In this document: positions 6,750-9,718 of the stretch, one piece after another
Layout: the number at the start of each line of letters is the position of its first letter
Numbering within the stretch: position 1 is the stretch's first letter
NCBI GenBank assembly: GCA_964633825.1
Contig: CAZWHE010000151.1
Location: 1 to 9,718, forward strand
DNA length: 9,718 nucleotides
Reading direction: 5' to 3'
From: CAZWHE01 sp964633825
GTDB lineage: Bacteria > Planctomycetota > B15-G4 > CAYZWU01
The notes under the pieces: model-generated
Seen by the model: only the letters and a program-made list of their open reading frames with translations
What the model was told of the DNA's origin: nothing
Databases searched by the model: none
Position numbers and translations under genes: made by a program

Positions 6750-7444
6750 TATCCAATCCCCTTCCGGCCCACGAGAATCAGGATCGCTCCGTCCAGGATC
6801 TCGGGAAGGACGATCTCTCTGCCGAGAGGATGGTTTCGCCGGGTGTATGCGCGAACGAGACTGCGCAAAATGGGATAGAAGATCCCCCACTTGCGCCGGA
6901 ACCTGTTCGTCGTGATCAGCTCGATCTCGAGACCGGCTTTTTTAAAGCCGTGGTGGAGCTCCCTGTAGCTCACGGGAGTCAGGTGTCCGTCCTTTTCGAC
7001 CCCCTTGAAGCGGCGGTGGTGGGACGAGAAGAAGAACCGGACGCGCGACCGTATGCTGAGAACATTGGGAGTGGAGAGGACGAGGGCGCCGCCGGGCTTG
7101 AGAACGCGCGTGAACTCGCGGATCAGTTGGTAGGGATTTTCCACGTGCTCGATCCCCTCGAGGCAGGCCGTGTAATCGAACGAGGCGTCGGGGAAAGGGA
7201 GGTCTTCGTCCAGATCGAGCCGGAGGAAAGGGATATCAGCCGCCATAAACCGGCCGACGATGTCGCAGGCCGTCACCCGATAGCCGAGGTTTTTCAGCTG
7301 GAGAGAGAGGGCCCCCTCCCCGGCGGGGGCATCGAGAACCGTCCCCCGGTCGAAAGAACGGAAAATCTCGAGAACCTTCTCGTGGATACCGCTCTGGGCG
7401 ATGGCCCTGGGCGGCCCGGCCGTCGCTCCTGTCTCACCGTCCAT
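6749..7444 (-). CDS. Class I SAM-dependent methyltransferase (Methyltransf_11/23-like)
   Basis: A 231-residue protein, first gene of the minus-strand operon. SAM-binding features: GTVLDAPAGEGALS (34-47), where DAPAGEG is a variant of the usual DxGxGxG motif; the acidic residue in VTACDIVG (57-64); LDLDEDLPFPDASFDYTAC (77-94); EGIEHVENP (96-104); and RVLKPGGALVLSTPNVLSI (113-131). GIHEKVLEIF near the N-terminus fits the family. I chose ATG 7444, which follows GGGAG at 10 bases. A TTG at 7480 would add 12 residues but has no ribosome site. The C-terminal region is basic (RRKWGIF, RAYTRRNH) and ends with a hydrophobic patch, ILDGAILILVG, which may sit at the membrane or simply be the last beta strand. 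The substrate is not identifiable. The stop shares one base with the GT4 start. Confidence 0.87.
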   Translation of the reverse strand: MDGETGATAGPPRAIAQSGIHEKVLEIFRSFDRGTVLDAPAGEGALSLQLKNLGYRVTACDIVGRFMAADIPFLRLDLDEDLPFPDASFDYTACLEGIEHVENPYQLIREFTRVLKPGGALVLSTPNVLSIRSRVRFFFSSHHRRFKGVEKDGHLTPVSYRELHHGFKKAGLEIELITTNRFRRKWGIFYPILRSLVRAYTRRNHPLGREIVLPEILDGAILILVGRKGIG

Positions 7445-7496
7445 GGACGCACGACTCCCAATAAGATGATCCGGTTCCAAAGAATTCGGCCATCAT
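7434..7496 (-). CDS. Possible 20-residue leader peptide
   Basis: A short open frame reading MMAEFFGTGSSYWESCVHGR and ending in TGA at 7434-7436, just past the ATG of the methyltransferase at 7444. A very strong Shine-Dalgarno-like AAGGAGGAGG lies at 7510-7519, 13 bases before its ATG, which is longer than ideal. It would couple translation to the downstream gene. There is no homology support and the ribosome spacing is poor, so this is a weak call. Confidence 0.15.
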   Translation of the reverse strand: MMAEFFGTGSSYWESCVHGR

Positions 7497-7523
7497 ATGT
7501 ACCGCAAGGCCTCCTCCTTTTCA

Positions 7524-7529
7524 ATTATA
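7524..7529 (-). promoter_or_regulatory. Perfect -10 box (TATAAT) for the minus-strand operon
   Basis: A consensus TATAAT on the minus strand, 80 bases upstream of the ATG at 7444. No good -35 hexamer lies 16-18 bases upstream (the sequence there is AAGATC-like), so either the promoter needs an activator or the box is chance. Transcription would begin near 7517, inside the AAGGAGGAGG tract. Confidence 0.35.
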
Positions 7530-7544
7530 CGCGGCAAAGATTCG

Positions 7545-7574
7545 TTGATCTTGCGAAGAAGCCGGTCCTATAAT
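7545..7574 (+). promoter_or_regulatory. Sigma70-like promoter for the methyltransferase at 7610
   Basis: TTGATC at 7545-7550 and a perfect TATAAT at 7569-7574 are separated by 18 bases. This predicts a transcript start near 7581 and a leader of about 29 bases. Its -35 region overlaps where the -35 of the opposing promoter would be, so the two may compete. Confidence 0.6.
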
Positions 7575-7609
7575 CCGGTTTTCGAGGGAGCCGGACCGAG
7601 TGAGCCGCC

Positions 7610-8239
7610 ATGGTTGACAACTATTATCGATACGCCAGGACCGAAATCCTCGAGCTGGTGCCCGCTGACTCGCGCCGGATTCTCGACGTGGGGTGCGCCG
7701 CCGGTGCGTTCGGCAGGCTCGTCAAGGAGAAAAACAACGCCGAGGTTTGGGGAATCGAGCTCAACGAGGAAGCGGCCGGCGAAGCGGCCCGCGTCCTGGA
7801 CAAGGTCTTGAACGGCTCCATCGATGAGGCGCTGCCCGGGCTTCCGGACAACTCGTTCGACCTCATCGTCTTCAACGACATTCTGGAACACCTCGTGGAG
7901 CCGGAGCGCTGCCTGCAGGCCCTGAAGGCCAAGCTCGCCGCGGGGGGGCGTTTCCTCTGCTCCATTCCGAACGCCCGTTTTTACAAGCACGTGAGGAGCT
8001 ATCTCATCCACGGAGACTGGGACTACGTCGATGAAGGCATCCTGGATAGGACCCACCTCCGTTTTTTCACATACAAGAGCATCGTCAAAATGTTCGAGAG
8101 GCTCGACTGCGAACTGCTTTTCATTCGGGGCATCAATCCGAAAAAGCGCTTCTGGCTCGGCGCGCTGAACATCCTTCTCTTCGGCGCCATCCGGGACATG
8201 CGCTACATGCAGTTCGCCTGTCTCGCCAGGCCGCGGTAA
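7610..8239 (+). CDS. Class I SAM-dependent methyltransferase (Methyltransf_23-like)
   Basis: A compact 209-residue enzyme. It carries RRILDVGCAAGAFGRLV (22-38) as SAM motif I, VWGIELN (46-52) with the ribose-binding acidic residue, a LNGSIDEALPGLPDNSFDLIVFNDILEHL segment in 67-95, and LAAGGRFLCSIPNARF (109-124). YLIHGDWDYVDEGILDRTHLRFFT (131-154) is a signature common in methyltransferases of O-antigen and capsule loci. ATG 7610 is the only sensible start, because an in-frame TGA lies just upstream at 7601; the ribosome site is weak. Thirty-nine bases separate its stop from the CorC-like gene's start, so the two may share a transcript. Like the other methyltransferases here it lacks a signal peptide and should act in the cytoplasm. 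Its substrate is unknown; a sugar or a lipid-linked glycan is likely from context. Confidence 0.87.
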   Translation: MVDNYYRYARTEILELVPADSRRILDVGCAAGAFGRLVKEKNNAEVWGIELNEEAAGEAARVLDKVLNGSIDEALPGLPDNSFDLIVFNDILEHLVEPERCLQALKAKLAAGGRFLCSIPNARFYKHVRSYLIHGDWDYVDEGILDRTHLRFFTYKSIVKMFERLDCELLFIRGINPKKRFWLGALNILLFGAIRDMRYMQFACLARPR

Positions 8240-8279
8240 ATGCCCGGCGGATCGACACGCCTCCAGGGAGAACCGAGTC

Positions 8280-9587
8280 ATGTCCGGCACAACAGCTGAA
8301 CTTCTTCTCATCTTCATTCTCGTGCTTGCCAACGGGGTCTTCGCATTGTCGGAGATGGCCGTGGTCAAGGCGCGCAAAGTGCGGCTCAAACAGTGGGCCC
8401 GGGAGGGAAACAGGAGGGCCGGCGTCGCCCTCGGCCTGGCCGAATCACCCAACCGGTTCCTGTCCACAGTCCAGATCGGCATCACCCTCATCGGGATCCT
8501 GGCCGGCGCCGTGGGCGGGGCCACCGTGGCCGGCGAGATCGCCCAAGGCATCAAGGGGTTCTCTTATCTCGCCCCCTACGGCGAAGCGATCGGCGTGGGA
8601 ATCGTCGTTCTCGCCATTACCTTTGTCACCCTCGTGCTGGGCGAGCTGGCGCCCAAGCGGATCGCTTTGAACAACCCCGAAAGGATCGCCATCGTCGTGG
8701 CCGGGCCGATGCGGATCCTTTCGACGCTCGCATATCCTGTGGTGCGCGTCCTGGGTGTTTCGACCAGCGCGGTCCTCAGGGTCCTGGGCTCGCGGCCTTC
8801 CCGCGAGCCGCCCGTCACAGAGGAAGAGATCCGGATCATGATCGAGCAGGGAACCCGGTTGGGCGTCTTCGAAGAGAGCGAACAAGAGATGGTGGAAAGC
8901 GTCTTTATCCTGAACGACCAGCGCGTCAGCGCCGTGATGACGCCGAGGCCCGAAATCGAATGGCTCGACCTCGACGATTCCGCCTCTGACAACCTGGCCA
9001 AAACGATCAAGAGCTCCCACTCGCTCCTGCCCGTGGGCCAGGGAAACCTCGACAACGTCGTGGGTGTGGCCGCCGCCAGAGACATTCTGTCCCGCAGCAC
9101 GACGGGACTCCCCGTCGATCCGGGAACGGTTGTGCTCGAGCCGCTCGTCATTCCGGAAAGCATGACAGTGCCGAAACTTCTCGAAGCGTTCAAAACACAC
9201 AAACCCCATATCGCCCTCGTTGTGGACGAGCACGGCGGCACGGAAGGCATGGTGACCCTCAACGACATTCTCGGCGAAATCGCGGGGGGCATTTCGCTCT
9301 ACGACAAATCGGAGGAACCGGAGGTTATCCAGCGCGAAGACGGATCATTGCTTCTCGACGGGATGCTCTCCATCGAGGAGTTCAAGAAGATCTTCGAGCT
9401 TCGCGACCTCCCCGGCGAAGAACTGGGTCACTACCAGACGGTGGGCGGGTTCGTCATGCGCCATGTGGGCCGCCTCCCCAAGGAGGGCGATCTTTTCGTC
9501 TGGAAAGGGATGCGCTTCGAAGTGGTCGACATGGACGACCGCCGGGTCGACAAGGTGCTCGTGGTCAAGGAGGCGGACACTGCATGA
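8280..9587 (+). CDS. CNNM/CorC-type membrane protein with CBS domains (hemolysin-like)
   Basis: A 435-residue inner-membrane protein of the CNNM/DUF21-CBS-CorC_HlyC family, often labelled hemolysin and linked in characterised members to magnesium or cobalt transport. The N-terminal DUF21 domain (about 1-175) opens with LLLIFILVLANGVFALSEMAVV and contains FLSTVQIGITLIGILAGAVGG (60-80) and a further membrane segment ending in LVLGELAPKRIAL (118-130). Two CBS repeats follow: VSAVMTPRPEIEWL (216-229) with GVAAARDIL, and HIALVVDEHGGTEGMVTLNDILGEI (310-334). The C-terminal CorC_HlyC domain spans about 350-432 (GMLSIEEFKKIF, YQTVGGFVM, FEVVDMDDRRVDKV). An AGGGAG ribosome site lies at 8265-8270. It is complete and of normal length. 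It is probably a neighbour of the glycan genes rather than a partner. Confidence 0.93.
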   Translation: MSGTTAELLLIFILVLANGVFALSEMAVVKARKVRLKQWAREGNRRAGVALGLAESPNRFLSTVQIGITLIGILAGAVGGATVAGEIAQGIKGFSYLAPYGEAIGVGIVVLAITFVTLVLGELAPKRIALNNPERIAIVVAGPMRILSTLAYPVVRVLGVSTSAVLRVLGSRPSREPPVTEEEIRIMIEQGTRLGVFEESEQEMVESVFILNDQRVSAVMTPRPEIEWLDLDDSASDNLAKTIKSSHSLLPVGQGNLDNVVGVAAARDILSRSTTGLPVDPGTVVLEPLVIPESMTVPKLLEAFKTHKPHIALVVDEHGGTEGMVTLNDILGEIAGGISLYDKSEEPEVIQREDGSLLLDGMLSIEEFKKIFELRDLPGEELGHYQTVGGFVMRHVGRLPKEGDLFVWKGMRFEVVDMDDRRVDKVLVVKEADTA

Positions 9588-9597
9588 TCCGCGGGAA

Positions 9598-9624
9598 TTC
9601 TTTTTCCCATCACCTGAAAAAGAA
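9598..9624. terminator. AT-rich inverted repeat after the CorC-like gene, possible terminator
   Basis: TTCTTTTTC at 9598-9606 pairs perfectly with GAAAAAGAA at 9616-9624 across a 9-base loop, starting 11 bases after the stop codon. The stem is AT-rich and lacks the usual GC stem followed by a T-tract on either strand, so termination is only a possibility. Confidence 0.25.
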
Positions 9625-9654
9625 GAGGGAGGTATTCAAGAATTATCTAGGCCC

Positions 9655-9706
9655 CGAACGTAAGGGGTCTGCGAGCAAGTCCTCGCAAAGATGAGATGAA
9701 AACGTC
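9655..9706 (-). repeat. Right copy of a terminal inverted dispersed repeat
   Basis: Read on the minus strand, it matches 15-64: GACGTTTTCAT (9706-9696) and GCTCGCAGACCCC (9676-9664) are identical. Between the blocks this copy can form a perfect 6-base stem, TGCGAG and CTCGCA, with a 6-base loop (9670-9687). The sequence outside the repeat (9707-9718) does not match the other copy's flank, so the similarity is confined to the repeat. Confidence 0.75.
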
Positions 9707-9718
9707 GGCCTCCTTCGA

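Noticed and set aside
7943..7950. G homopolymer in the methyltransferase at 7610 as a phase-variation tract.
   Set aside because: It is only seven G within a conserved LAAGGRF segment, and the frame is intact; too short to claim slippage control.
1..9718. The end repeats as terminal inverted repeats of a transposon.
   Set aside because: No transposase or integrase gene is present and I could not see target-site duplications; a dispersed repeat ending a contig is simpler.
1..9718. CRISPR array, tRNA, rRNA or riboswitch.
   Set aside because: No regularly spaced repeats, no tRNA-like cloverleaf and no recognised riboswitch core were seen; nearly all of the window is coding.

Overview
The window is a 9.7 kb piece of a high-GC bacterial genome. 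It is dominated by genes for building and decorating a cell-surface polysaccharide or lipopolysaccharide. A GT9 heptosyltransferase-type enzyme suggests a Gram-negative, LPS-like envelope, but the sequence does not fix the phylum. My loose guess is something Desulfobacterota- or Acidobacteriota-like, with no marker gene to settle it. The 100-base run of N at 2897-2996 and the matching repeats close to both ends suggest a draft or metagenomic scaffold, possibly a complete one.

Layout. Positions 133-1245 (minus) hold a GT4 glycosyltransferase. Facing away from it, a tight plus-strand operon runs 1316-4174: a GT9 heptosyltransferase-like gene, a zinc-finger SAM methyltransferase (interrupted by the N gap) and a polysaccharide pyruvyl transferase. 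These genes are joined by a 4-base stop/start overlap and a 1-base gap. A minus-strand operon runs from 7444 down to 4149: a SAM methyltransferase, a second GT4 enzyme, an exostosin-like (GT47-type) transferase and a second methyltransferase, again with overlapping stop and start codons. The two operons converge and overlap tail to tail by 26 bases. From 7610 a fourth methyltransferase reads rightward from a good sigma70-like promoter. It is followed by a CNNM/CorC-type membrane protein with CBS domains, which probably has nothing to do with glycans.

How the genes work together (inference). Three or four glycosyltransferases could assemble an oligosaccharide. The pyruvyl transferase could add a ketal-linked pyruvate, and the methyltransferases could modify sugars or act on sugar precursors. 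No polymerase, flippase, nucleotide-sugar synthesis gene or exporter is present, so this is only part of a larger locus.

The most notable points are an imperfect inverted repeat of about 50 bases, one copy at each end of the window; a broken reading frame between the exostosin-like gene and the methyltransferase after it, next to a strong hairpin; the sequence gap inside a methyltransferase, whose placeholder is probably longer than the missing DNA; and back-to-back TATAAT boxes between 7445 and 7609.
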